Below the pieces are notes generated by a model. That model was not told where the DNA came from, searched no databases, and worked only from the letters and a program-made list of their open reading frames with translations. A program made the translations under genes and the position numbers. Shown here piece by piece: positions 35,351 through 45,477 of a stretch of 64,000 nucleotides of DNA. This DNA is from Pegea sp. RAD2-039 (lineage: Eukaryota; Chordata; Thaliacea; Salpida; Salpidae): positions 331,678 through 395,677 of the forward strand of contig JAQGEQ010000037.1 of NCBI GenBank assembly GCA_034620365.1, read 5' to 3'. Numbering within the stretch: the first letter of the stretch is position 1; each line of letters opens with the position of its first letter.

Positions 35351-35929
35351 TGTTAAGAAAATGAATCAGCGTTTTATTAACTATAATGACTTCTAATGTT
35401 AAGTATTTATAAAAATGTTGTACTATCGTAAAATTCATCATAAAATACAATTTTTTTGATTTCACAATTGTTTTGAGCTCTAACATAAAAGACCTCTTTA
35501 TCGTATACATTTAATGACTGTAATTTTAGCAACAATCCTAACCAAAATAACATCATTACTGAACATTTAGCTTTCTACAACTTAATGGTTTATTGCTTGA
35601 CTCTTGTATGTCTATTAATTCGGTCCTAGAATTTTGCTTAAAAATTAAAATGAAGACAACTTGATCTACGATTGCTTCAGCCTTACCAGAAAATCTACTC
35701 ATGCTCTCTTACATCACCAGACGTTTTTTAGTTCATATTTTCATCAGCTACTTTTATTGAACGACGTAACCTCATGAAAAGTTTGGCAAAATAGACAAAC
35801 TAGAATTGCACTCGACAAATGAGACGCGCTTTTTTAAGCAATCGAATGAAAATGTGCTATTTAGGCTGTAGTGCTGAGTTCATATTGAGGTTGTGATTTT
35901 ATATACTGTAAGTTGATGCAGCATATCGA

Positions 35930-36260
35930 AAATAATAACTCTTCAGCGCCATCTGTAGCAGGTTTAATACAGCTGATTCAATAACATTCTACCGAAGCTC
36001 GCTGAAAAAGGTTTTTGTGTAAATTGAAAATAAAAAGTTGTGAGGTCACCATTGATTACTTAGAAGTACTTGGTCCTACACCCGTAAACTGAAGTTTCCA
36101 TTTCAATTCTGAATCTAATGAATTAAACCGCAATCTTGCTAGTCACCTTTCAATAGCTACTTCTTCCTTAAACATCAAGATGACAATAAAATCAGAACGA
36201 GACTGGGACTGACCTGTGTAGCAAACGACTACAACTAAGTGCATTGTTAAGGTATTGAGA
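35930..36260. repeat. Block T (copy 2)
   Basis: Matches 30540-30900, including ATAACTCTTCAGCGC and GGTCCTACACCCGTAAACTG. It ends within about 25 bases of the start of block B copy 2, so two blocks that are far apart in the first arrangement are nearly adjacent here. Confidence 0.7.
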
Positions 36261-36279
36261 CATACGTATAAAAGTCATC

Positions 36280-37575
36280 ATTACGAAAAGCATTCTGCTT
36301 CATAAAAACTGATAAAAACAGTTGACTAATTTGTTTTCAATTGAGTCTAACGCATATAATGATGAAAAATATATTAATGAAACTTATTTTACTTATAATA
36401 CACTCTAAGTATAAATGAAATTTTTTTTTGCATTGTCATATTTCTATTCTTCATTTCTTGCCCTTTATTTGTTTTGATAAGCAAAAGTGTTTGCTTTTAA
36501 GAAAAGAAACTATTTTTAGACCAAAAAAAGTCAATTAGATAACTCCATTTGCTCTATTAACAAATGATTTTAGCAGATACAAGAATAAGTTAATTTTAAC
36601 TTTAATAAAGTTTTGAATAGAGCTAATTGACATAATTTCGTTTATTTTTCAACCATAATTTTCTGGTAATAGCTACAGCAATTTTTCACGTTGATATTTT
36701 ATTAAAAACCCATGAACATTATGTAGTATAAAGATTTTGTAAAAAGAAGTTCAATAAGATAATATTTACCAAACTAAACTGAAAGGCAAACCTTTTTACA
36801 TATATATGTTTGCTAATTCATTTAATCATAACTTTTATCAAGCTAAGTTTTCAAACAAAGCAGTTTGCAATAACAAATAGAATGTATTTAATTTGTCAGC
36901 TGTTTTTACAATATGTTTATCAAATCCAAGTATATTTAATGAAACACCTCTATAAAATTTGTTAATTGTTAATAAAATTATAGACTCGAATTAGTAACTA
37001 AATTCAACCCCTTTAAGGGATACTGCCTGTTGTAAAATGAAATATACAAAAATATTTTTAAAGTTGTTTTGTTAGAGATCATCTTGAAGTGATGTAAACA
37101 AAGCAACTTATCTTTATATCTTTAGATCTTTAACAAAAATAAAATAAGAGATGACATAGTAATTGACGTCATTTATTGTAAGTTAAAAAGTATCTGGTGA
37201 GATTTTTTCAAAATTTTAACGTTTAAAAACTTTTTAAAGCTTTTGAAGATTTTTGATGCATGATCTCATTAGTACTGTAAAATTTCATTTTTAAAAAGAA
37301 GTTTGTTGTTATTTTTACTAAATATGTACACTTCTGTCTTATAATAAGTGACATGAATCGCAATAAAACTACCTCTATAATTGATGTAATCATCGCTAAA
37401 AATACTTTTTTTAAATATCATCCGATAGTATATACAGAAATCAATTTCTGTAAATTAATTGTAATTAACGTATGTATTCACATTCCACCTAAATTATAGT
37501 TGGATGAAACAGTAAGTACAACAAATACCATCTTTGTTCTTCTATTTTCTGATCATTTTTTATCTTTGCAATTCC
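36280..37575. repeat. Block B (copy 2)
   Basis: Matches 20430-21735 with many substitutions, and keeps one perfect TGACGTCA (37164-37171). Here it lies left of block A, whereas in the first locus B lies right of A. Non-coding. Confidence 0.8.
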
Positions 37576-37679
37576 GTAAATTACTTAGAACATATGCAAG
37601 CGTATAACAGTTAACAGTTACTTTAAATGTTATAAAACAATTTTTAAATATTTTGTTGAAAAAACAGGGATAGATCAAA

Positions 37680-39650
37680 ATTCACTTTATTGAATTTTTA
37701 ATCATTGCTATGACTAAATAATTAACATTAAGAAATCCTTTATTACTAAGTTTATTACTTTTTAAAATGAGCCTAATGCAATTACTTTTGAAAATAAGAT
37801 AAAAACAGTCATTTAACTTAAAGTTGTATCTAAGTATAAATGAAATGTTGAGTTGTCATCGGTTCTCCGGTAGATTAAAATCTACTTCTTAGTTACAAAT
37901 TTAAAAAACGCTATTACAAATTTGCCCTTATGTACACCATCAGTCGTGTGTACTCTGTCATTTGGTTTTAAAATTGCATTGTTCTGTCAGTTAATTTGAT
38001 TGATTATCAATTATAGTACAGAACGTTTCAGTAGAGATATATCTAAATTAATTAAAAATTTATTAAGATAACTGACGTTATTCTTGTGGAAAATTTTTAA
38101 TTTCTTCTTAATTATTCCTCGTTAAAATGTTATCTGTTAATTTTAAACAGTAATTTTACTATTATGCAATTTGATAAAGTCTTAACGATATACAGAGAGT
38201 TTTTGCCTTTTATGACTATCAGATGACATTTAACAAAGCAATCTCTATCGATATCTCTTTCTAAAATTATGAAAATAACATTATTTTGCATATAGAATCA
38301 AATGTTAAAAAACAATAAATAATAAATCACTACAAGCCACTTTTTTAATAATTTTTTTTAAATTTCTGTAAATTTGTAAAAGTTAAACATACTTTCAACT
38401 TTCGAAGTAAGTAAATCTATTCAGATTTTTAAATAATAGTAGAAATAACACTTTACTTTTAAGAGTATTTTAATGATATATCAAACGCTATAGAATAAAG
38501 ATCACACAACAATTTATATACATACAAAAGTAAAATTCTTTAACTAATAATAACAATGTTTGCCATTTGTAAAACAAAATGAATCATAACCAGCAATCTT
38601 CAACTCGTGTGCTTGTATTTGATCGTTTCCAAACAGACGATACATCTGTCAAAAATAAAATCTAAATTAAATTATGTTTTAATTTTTCAATTTAAATACT
38701 TCAATATAAAAAAAGTTTATATTTTAAGCATCAAATTTATTTTTGTAGAATTATTATATTTATGCAAGTACTCTTACATCACGGGCGACAAAAAATGTTC
38801 TTCCAGCCAAACTGCTATCACTTCCAGCAGAATAAGCAGTACCAATCCGAGAGACATTTAATTCATCAGCTAATCTTTGTAACCCATATCCTTTACGCTA
38901 AAATTTTAACTAAATGTTAAAATCAGGATATATTTTGCAGACATCAGAAACTTACATTGTAATCGTGTAGAAGCATGTACTTCAAATCAATTATCTTTCC
39001 AAAAACTGAACGAATTAGGATTTGTGACTCTTCTCTACTAACCGGAAGTGATCTTGCAATGGCTTTCAACAGGAAAAAAATGTCGTATTGCCTGGTAAAA
39101 TTCGCAAATTTATTTTTTTAGCAAAGTTTTCCTTGTACTTATTATGGGATTAAAGTTATTAATAATTAAACAAATTGAAATATACATACCCATGGAACAC
39201 TATAAATGTGTTTAAATCATTGTAGAAAAGCTTTGCCTCAACAGCAAATTTTCTAAAGTCTTCAATATCTACTCCAACAGCAGGAAGCACAGCAAAATTA
39301 ATTCCGCTATTTCTTTGAAGAAACTCAATGGACTTTTGGCAGCTGGCATCTTGTCTGTACAAGCATTAAGAAATTTACTGGTTTTTATTCGACAACATTT
39401 ACATTAAAATTTATGTTAATCATTTTCTGCATACCTGATATTAAACCGGAAATTAAAATTCCAACAACATACAGGTGTTGCCAGTTCACCCTTTTCGTTC
39501 AATAAAGTGATTCCTAATTGTATTAACTTAACAGCATCAACATTTTTCTTAATATGAAGATATTTCTTTTCCGGGGCTAAGAATTTAGATTCTTTGAGTA
39601 TAGCGCCGGGAAACTCCGTGTCCTAAAAATAAAAGACTTGTTTATCCTTA
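37680..39650. repeat. Block A (copy 2)
   Basis: Matches 17760-19725, including the GGTTCTCCGGTAGATTAAAA landmark (about 37860). Homology ends soon after the exon 2 acceptor near 39650. Beyond that the sequence is unrelated AT-rich DNA. Confidence 0.85.
38544..39622 (-). CDS. CAF1/CNOT7-like deadenylase, 5'-truncated duplicate
   Basis: Exons, in coding order: 39435-39622, 39190-39354, 38956-39091, 38778-38897 and 38544-38645. All five keep the exact lengths (188, 165, 136, 120, 102), splice sites and frame of the copy at 18624. Exon 1, with the start codon and N-terminal helix, is absent, because the duplicated block ends upstream of exon 2. The DTEF, YD and GSD acidic residues are kept. The His of the SHSAGSD motif is Tyr here (TAYSAGSD), a change at a conserved active-site position. 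An intact frame without exon 1 suggests either a recent duplication or use of another first exon. I see none within the next kilobase. Likely a pseudogene or a non-catalytic derivative. Confidence 0.75.
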
Positions 39651-40335
39651 AATTTAAAATTTATAAAAGTTATTTTATTTATAAGATTTGCAAAATATAA
39701 TTCTTACGATTAAGAAAACTAAGTAATAGTTTGTTATAGATTAAATTACTTTAATATTTACCACTAGGTGTCAATAAAAACAAAAATCTGTTGCCAGGTA
39801 ACCAAACTAGTTATTTTGAAAGCAGAAGTTATTATAATAGTATATATTTTAATCTATAAACTTTGTAACTATAAAGGCATTATTTACTTCTAAGAAAGTG
39901 TTAATAATATATATTTTGTTATAATTTAGTTTTTTCTTGCAAGTAATTAAAAATTTCAGCCAACTCTTAAGTCAGTTAATAATAATTAAAATGATATTTT
40001 TTGGTTTTATTTCAACTATAAAAAATTTAACTACAATTTAAAGATTACTTTTTATATTCAATTAATTTAAAAAAAAATTAAATAAAAAATATTATTATAT
40101 AGATCAAATTTAATATTTTATATTAACCTAATATACTTGAGTAAAAATTTAATAATATCAAAGAAAGATGCAAATATTTTGTAATAATTTATATTTTCAT
40201 CAAAAATTAAAAATACAACTACATCAAGTCATACTAGTAAAAATGTATACAATACCTAAATCATCTGATCACGTGGTTATCATCTCTGAATCAGCTTGTG
40301 ATGTAACCAGAGAAGTAAGTTGAATTGGTAAACAA
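39651..40335. other. AT-rich stretch, no gene seen
   Basis: Extremely AT-rich DNA (A/T runs, ATATAT) between the truncated CAF1 copy and a LINE relic. No exon 1 for the CAF1 copy was found here. Confidence 0.5.
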
Positions 40336-40339
40336 AAAA

Positions 40340-41960
40340 TTAAATAAGATTTGTATAACTGATGATGGCAATCCTCTTTCTCTTTCCTACTCCGACATTC
40401 TTTCAAATGTATCTGAGATGGTGGATATGAAAAACTACTTCCTCTCTATCACTACCTCCATCGCTACTCTTTAACATGACTATTAGGCGAAGAAGAGCTC
40501 CTTAAATTTGCACGAAAACTATTATTACTCCAATTCATAAAGAGGGTCCCAGACACACTTTACTTAACTACAGACCAGTTTCGTTGACTTCAGTTCCTTG
40601 CAGAACTCCAGAACATATCATTCACAACCTAATGACCAGTCATATGATGGAGCACCATCTAATATCTGATATCCAGCATGGCTTTGTAAGGAGGAGACTT
40701 TCCCTGACTCATCATCTTACTTTTCTTAATGATCTTACAGTCCATTGTGAAAGTAATACTCCCTGTGGCATCATATACCTCGATTTTGCTAAATCTTTTG
40801 ATTCAGTCCCACACAATAAGCTCATTACTGTATAAAAAACCGAAAAATCAACAACTTTATCTTAGTGGATTGAAGATTACATTTTAGGTAAAAACCAACA
40901 AACTCGTGTAGAAAGATCTTTATCTACTCCTAATCAAATCACCAGTGGTGTTCCTCAGGATTCTGTTTGGGGTAAGTTTCACTTATTAATTTTGATTGAA
41001 GACCTCATCAGAAGATTATTAGCAGTAGATGATGTCAGTACGCTTGTGTATGCAGATGACATCAAGCTAGTATCTTGTAATCTTTCAAAACTTCAAACTG
41101 CACTAAACACTGTAGAAAACTGGTCTATGAAACTTGGCAGCTAAGAATCCAGCCAACATAGTGTGAACTTATCGCTATTTCTCGTAAACCAGCTTCAAAT
41201 TTATTAATTAAAATTTCTTTATTGGATTCATTATTCCACAAATATCTTCGGTCCTAGACCTTGACATTACCCTGTCATCTGACATTCAACGGTGCACCTA
41301 TATTTCTTAAATCATTGCAAAATCAATCAACCTTGTTTATCTTATTGTAAAGATCTATAAAGGGCCCTAATGAGCCATACTTCTTTATCAATCTCTTCAA
41401 ATTTAACGTAACTCCAATTCTTGAATACATTGTTAGTGTATGGATGCCATATCAAATTAGTGATGACAAAAAATCGAATCTGTTCAGGAAACATTTACGA
41501 GATTGGTATGCAGAAAGTTATTATTAAATACGATAGTTTTAAACATCGTCCTGCTTGGTGGCGAAGCGGTTACTACACCTAGCTACAAGGTACATCTAGC
41601 TAGGAAGTACCGGGTTCGACCCCAAGTGGAGACATATAAAACTCCTGAGAAAAACCATACAAAACTCCTGAGAATGTGTGTTAGTGATATGTGCTCTCTT
41701 TAGGCACCCTCCTTCGCATTTATATATATAAAATAAAAAAAAAATAAAAAATCATCTCAGCTTCTTCAATTTAGATACTTTAGAAATTCAACGAATTAAA
41801 GACGACTTAAATCTTATTTTTAAAATTATCCACAATTTAATTGACCTTGAGTTTTATGGCTTCTTTTCTATTAGTCCTTCCTTTTTGGTGTACCAACTCA
41901 GACGATACACAATACATCTTAATAATGCTTGATTGTACATGCTTGTACTGCTTGACGGTG
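40340..41960 (+). mobile_element. Decayed non-LTR retrotransposon fragment interrupted by a SINE
   Basis: RT pieces on the plus strand: PIHKEGPRHTLLNYRPVSLT (about 40525-40590), HHLISDIQHGF, YLDFAKSFDSVPHNKL (about 40770-40815), GVPQDSV, VYADDIKLVS with the YADD catalytic motif (about 41045-41075), then the connection and C-terminal region (SLIDLEF..SPSFLVYQLRRYT, about 41830-41910). Several frameshifts and stops make it inactive. It is the most 5'-extended relic in the window but lacks the endonuclease region. A SINE splits it at about 41551-41750. Confidence 0.85.
41551..41750 (+). mobile_element. tRNA-derived SINE with LINE-matching tail
   Basis: The ~75 bp head has RNA polymerase III promoter boxes: an A box TGGCGAAGCGG (about 41558) and a B box GGTTCGACCCC (about 41610). 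The tail GAGAATGTGTGTTAG..GTGCTCT..CCCTCCTTCGCATTTA matches the 3' end of the LINE at 51778-51833 and, inverted, 43180-43220. An A-rich end (AAAATAAAAAA) follows. The host LINE sequence resumes directly afterwards with CATCTCAGC, against CATCGTC before the insert, so a short imperfect target duplication is likely. This is a standard SINE that borrows the partner LINE's reverse transcriptase. Confidence 0.85.
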
Positions 41961-43160
41961 TCTGATTATGTTTTATCAGGACAGTATTCCGTAAACGTTC
42001 TATAGCATTTTCATTTTACAAAAACCTTCTCCATTTTTATTTGCATAACTAACCTCTTTGCTTTGATTTTCTTCTATTATTGAAATTTATTAATTCTTAC
42101 GTTATTCTTAAACTCACCGTTTTTTTTAAAGCTTGTAATTGTTTATACAAGAGAGACCTATAATATCTAGTGGCCTATATTATTACATCCGGTAAACAAA
42201 GTATAGTAATTTCTATAGACTCCAACATTTAAATAAAATCATTTTCTTCAAAATTGCATTACAAAACAAAATTTTAGTAAATTTCTTAACATGTAGTTTT
42301 TTAATGATGTTCGAGACTTCAACTACTAGATTAATTTGATTCATTTAAAGCCACAATACTTAATGGCATTTTATATAATAACATGATTCTCACTGATATA
42401 GGTTGTTGATTTTTTAGAAACCAGATTAACTTTAACAAAAACAAAAAAGTTTTAGACTTTTTATCTACTTTAAGGTTGTTTCTTCTGATTGTTTTTTAAG
42501 AAATAAACAAATATTTACGATGTTATGCTGTAAAATCATCTTTATTTAGTATTGTGCGCAGAGATTGCTTTACAAAAATGTATTCGTTGCTGATTTTGCT
42601 TATAATTTTCTATAATTCGGCGAAGGAATTACTTCGAATAGATGAGTTTGTTATCAGTCAACTTGACACTTTCATAACTATTCAAAATAACAAGATAAAA
42701 CAAAATCTTTAAATTGGTCATATAAAAAAAGTTTGATTCCCTGTCTTCATAAGACCTTAATCTCTGATTACTAAATTTAATCCTTTCTTCTAAGATTCTC
42801 GATGATCAACTGTATTACTGTCTTCACCAATAGAGTGTTCCACTGCAAGTAGATTTACAACTAATATTTCAATCTTACAATAACTAACAATAACATCATA
42901 AACTTTATTACCAACCCAACTCTAAGAATTTTAGATTTTAAACAAACTTTTCTTTTGTTTCAGGTTAGTCCTCTATTTTTAAAAATAATTCCTATGTGAT
43001 ACTCAAAAGTTTGAATTGAAACTGAAACAAACTCTTTTAATATTTTAATACATTTAGTTAACAAAGTTTCTAACATTCTGCAACAATTAAAAAGGTGTAG
43101 ATATATCGTTTCATTTGAACTATTACAAATATCACTTATATAAATTACCTACTTTATTTG
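41961..43160. other. AT-rich stretch, no gene seen
   Basis: No open frame with coding character and no repeat match noticed. Confidence 0.5.
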
Positions 43161-43164
43161 AGCA

Positions 43165-43960
43165 AAAACAAAGAGGGTACCTGAAGAGAGCACCTTCCGC
43201 TAATACACATTCTCACAATTAACATTTGTTAAATTAGAGATACTGAAAGCAAAAAGTGTAAGACATGGTATTTCGGTAGCCCTGAAAACATATAACAGTA
43301 AAAAATTACATACAATTATGGTATTATTAAAAAAAGGAAAAATTTACGGTTTAAATTGGCAATGTTGGCATTATTATAGTGGTTCAACTCCTACTTGAAC
43401 AACGTGAAAGATTCTGACATGACAATGTCTGATTACAGCTGGTTCAATGTACTAAGTGTGCGGTATAAGAAAAAATTCAATCTGACCAATGTACCGGGTG
43501 ATATGGGCTTATTAAGAAGTAATGTGTGTCGTCTGAGTTGGTATAGCTTGAAGGAAGGAATAATGTAAAAGAAGTGATCAAACTGAAGGTCAATTAAATT
43601 GTGGATAATTTTAAAAATAAGAATCAAGTCGTATTTAATGCGTCGAATTTCCAAAGTATTTTAATTAAAGAGGCTGAGATGATGTTTAAAACTATTGTAT
43701 TTAATATTAATTTCCTGCATAACAATCTCCTTACTGTTACCTGAGCAGACTCGATTTGTTTGATATCACTAACATGATATGGTATCCGTGCACTAACATC
43801 GTACTAAGAATTTGACGTTCGTACAGTTTGAAAAGATTGATAAAAAAGTTTGAATCCTTAGAATTAAAGGGTCTTTATAATAAGGTAGACAAGGTTGATT
43901 GACTTTCTAAAGATTTTTGAAACATAATTGTGCCATTAATGTTCAACAAAACTAGCAATA
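43165..43960 (-). mobile_element. Decayed LINE 3' fragment, minus strand
   Basis: Reading leftward: connection-domain sequence (FKLYERQ-like, LINHL-like near 43850), then LDTLEIRRIKYDL, FKIIHNLIDLQFDHFF, PSFKLYQLRRHT and LVRLNFF..YRTLSTLNQL. It ends in the family 3' terminus GAGAATGTGTATTAGCGG..GGTACCCTC near 43180. 5'-truncated and frame-broken. Confidence 0.8.
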
Positions 43961-44232
43961 ATTTTATATAATTATAAGCTGATTCAACCATGAAAGTAAT
44001 TAAAACTTATATATATTTATATAAATGATCCTGTTGTGCATGCTAAGTAATGATTTTATTAAAAATTAAGAGAAAATGAATGAATAATTAAAGAAAAAAA
44101 ACAAGCCTAACATTTTCCACCTATAATACAGAATATTTTAAACTGAAAAATATTACTATTATTAAAATGTTATGACTGTATATGCTTGAATTATTTGATC
44201 CAAAAAAAACCTGGCTGGAATTTGATCTACTC

Positions 44233-45477
44233 CTACTGATTTCCATCCTTTAGAAATATGTGATTAAGCAATTGATTGGCAGTAGGTCTTTTCTTTTCTT
44301 CTATGTTCCAGCTTGATGTTATCAGATTTCTTAAAAGTGGATTCTTGATTTTTTGCAGACGAGATTGTAGATCATTTTGAGTCCATGATCTATTCTTAAG
44401 CTTTTCTTTAAAGTCTTCAGAGCGATAAAGAGCTTCAAATGGATGGACTTTATACAGGATGAAGTAAAATGTGGCACCAACAGCAAACACATCAGTCGAT
44501 TTTTTATATGAAATTGGCAATTTCCACATAATCGATCGAACAACTTCAGGCGGTTGGTATGGTAGAGTTCCATGAGCTTTTAAGATGTATGGGTCATTTG
44601 ACACCATACATACTGATCCAAAATCAGAAAGTTTAAAACTATAATCTTTTCCATCATAAAAAACCAGAATATTTGAAGGTTTTATATCTCGATGTAATAG
44701 TTCGCTGTTGTGGAGATAGATCACTCCTGTTAAAATATGTTTAAACATCGTGTTTAACAAATCCGGAGTGATAATATTCATACGAGCAAATTGGTTAGCG
44801 TTTCCTTTATCTGCTAATTCAAGACACAAACTGAAGTCGGAGATGTTGCTCTCTTCCTTAAAGACATGAACAATATTTGGATGTTTGATGCTCATCAAAT
44901 ATGTCTTCTCGTTTTTCAAAGCTATTTCTCTACCGTACCACTTATTAATACCTGAACAGAATTCAATTGTTTTCACTGCAATCAGCTTTTTTCTATCCAC
45001 TGAATAAGCAGAATACACTTTTCCAAAGCTTCCTCTACCAATATTTTCTATTGCCAACATCTTTTCACCAACATAAAGTGGTAAGCTTATACTGTTATCA
45101 AAAACGATGATTTGAAGCGTGTAATCTTCGAAACAAAATTTGTTTGAAGTTTTATCAAGAATTATGGTTCCCGGATGTAGTTTACAGTGTTCCTTTAATT
45201 TTGGATCAGCTTGTTTCCTGGTTATGAACGACACCTTATAAAAGTTCTCAACCAGTTCTCGATGCAAATAAAACGATGGGATGTCTGAAGATAGTTCCAT
45301 ACATCGATTACCACGCCAATTTGTGATTTTTTTTATTGATAAGCTTCCATTAAATTCTGTTTGGATTTTATAAAAGGCTTCATTCTCCTCAAATGTATGA
45401 ATCAACTGTTTTGTTTGTTGGTTCCATAGGATGCCCCATGTTGTAGGTTTTTTACCCGAGTAATATCTTCTATCCAT
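44233..45477 (-). CDS. Serine/threonine protein kinase, single exon
   Basis: 414 aa. Kinase domain about 140-409 with all core residues: glycine loop GRGSFGKV (147-154), AVK Lys169, a likely helix-C Glu184, HRDIKPSN (262-269), DFG (285-287), QPPEV in the APE position (308-312), the TDVFAVG Asp329 and the RP Arg397. HRDIKPSN with Lys indicates Ser/Thr specificity. The first ~135 residues have no domain I recognise; they are charged with alternating hydrophobic segments. The DFG region (FKLSDFGS) and TDVFAVGATFY recall IKK/TBK1-like kinases, but this is only suggestive. Intronless while nearby genes are intron-rich, so a retrocopy origin is possible. It is expected to be active. Confidence 0.9.
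   Translation of the reverse strand: MDRRYYSGKKPTTWGILWNQQTKQLIHTFEENEAFYKIQTEFNGSLSIKKITNWRGNRCMELSSDIPSFYLHRELVENFYKVSFITRKQADPKLKEHCKLHPGTIILDKTSNKFCFEDYTLQIIVFDNSISLPLYVGEKMLAIENIGRGSFGKVYSAYSVDRKKLIAVKTIEFCSGINKWYGREIALKNEKTYLMSIKHPNIVHVFKEESNISDFSLCLELADKGNANQFARMNIITPDLLNTMFKHILTGVIYLHNSELLHRDIKPSNILVFYDGKDYSFKLSDFGSVCMVSNDPYILKAHGTLPYQPPEVVRSIMWKLPISYKKSTDVFAVGATFYFILYKVHPFEALYRSEDFKEKLKNRSWTQNDLQSRLQKIKNPLLRNLITSSWNIEEKKRPTANQLLNHIFLKDGNQ

Noticed and set aside
41503-41703. 66-codon open frame in the LINE relic
   Set aside because: It runs from LINE sequence into the inserted SINE, so it is accidental.
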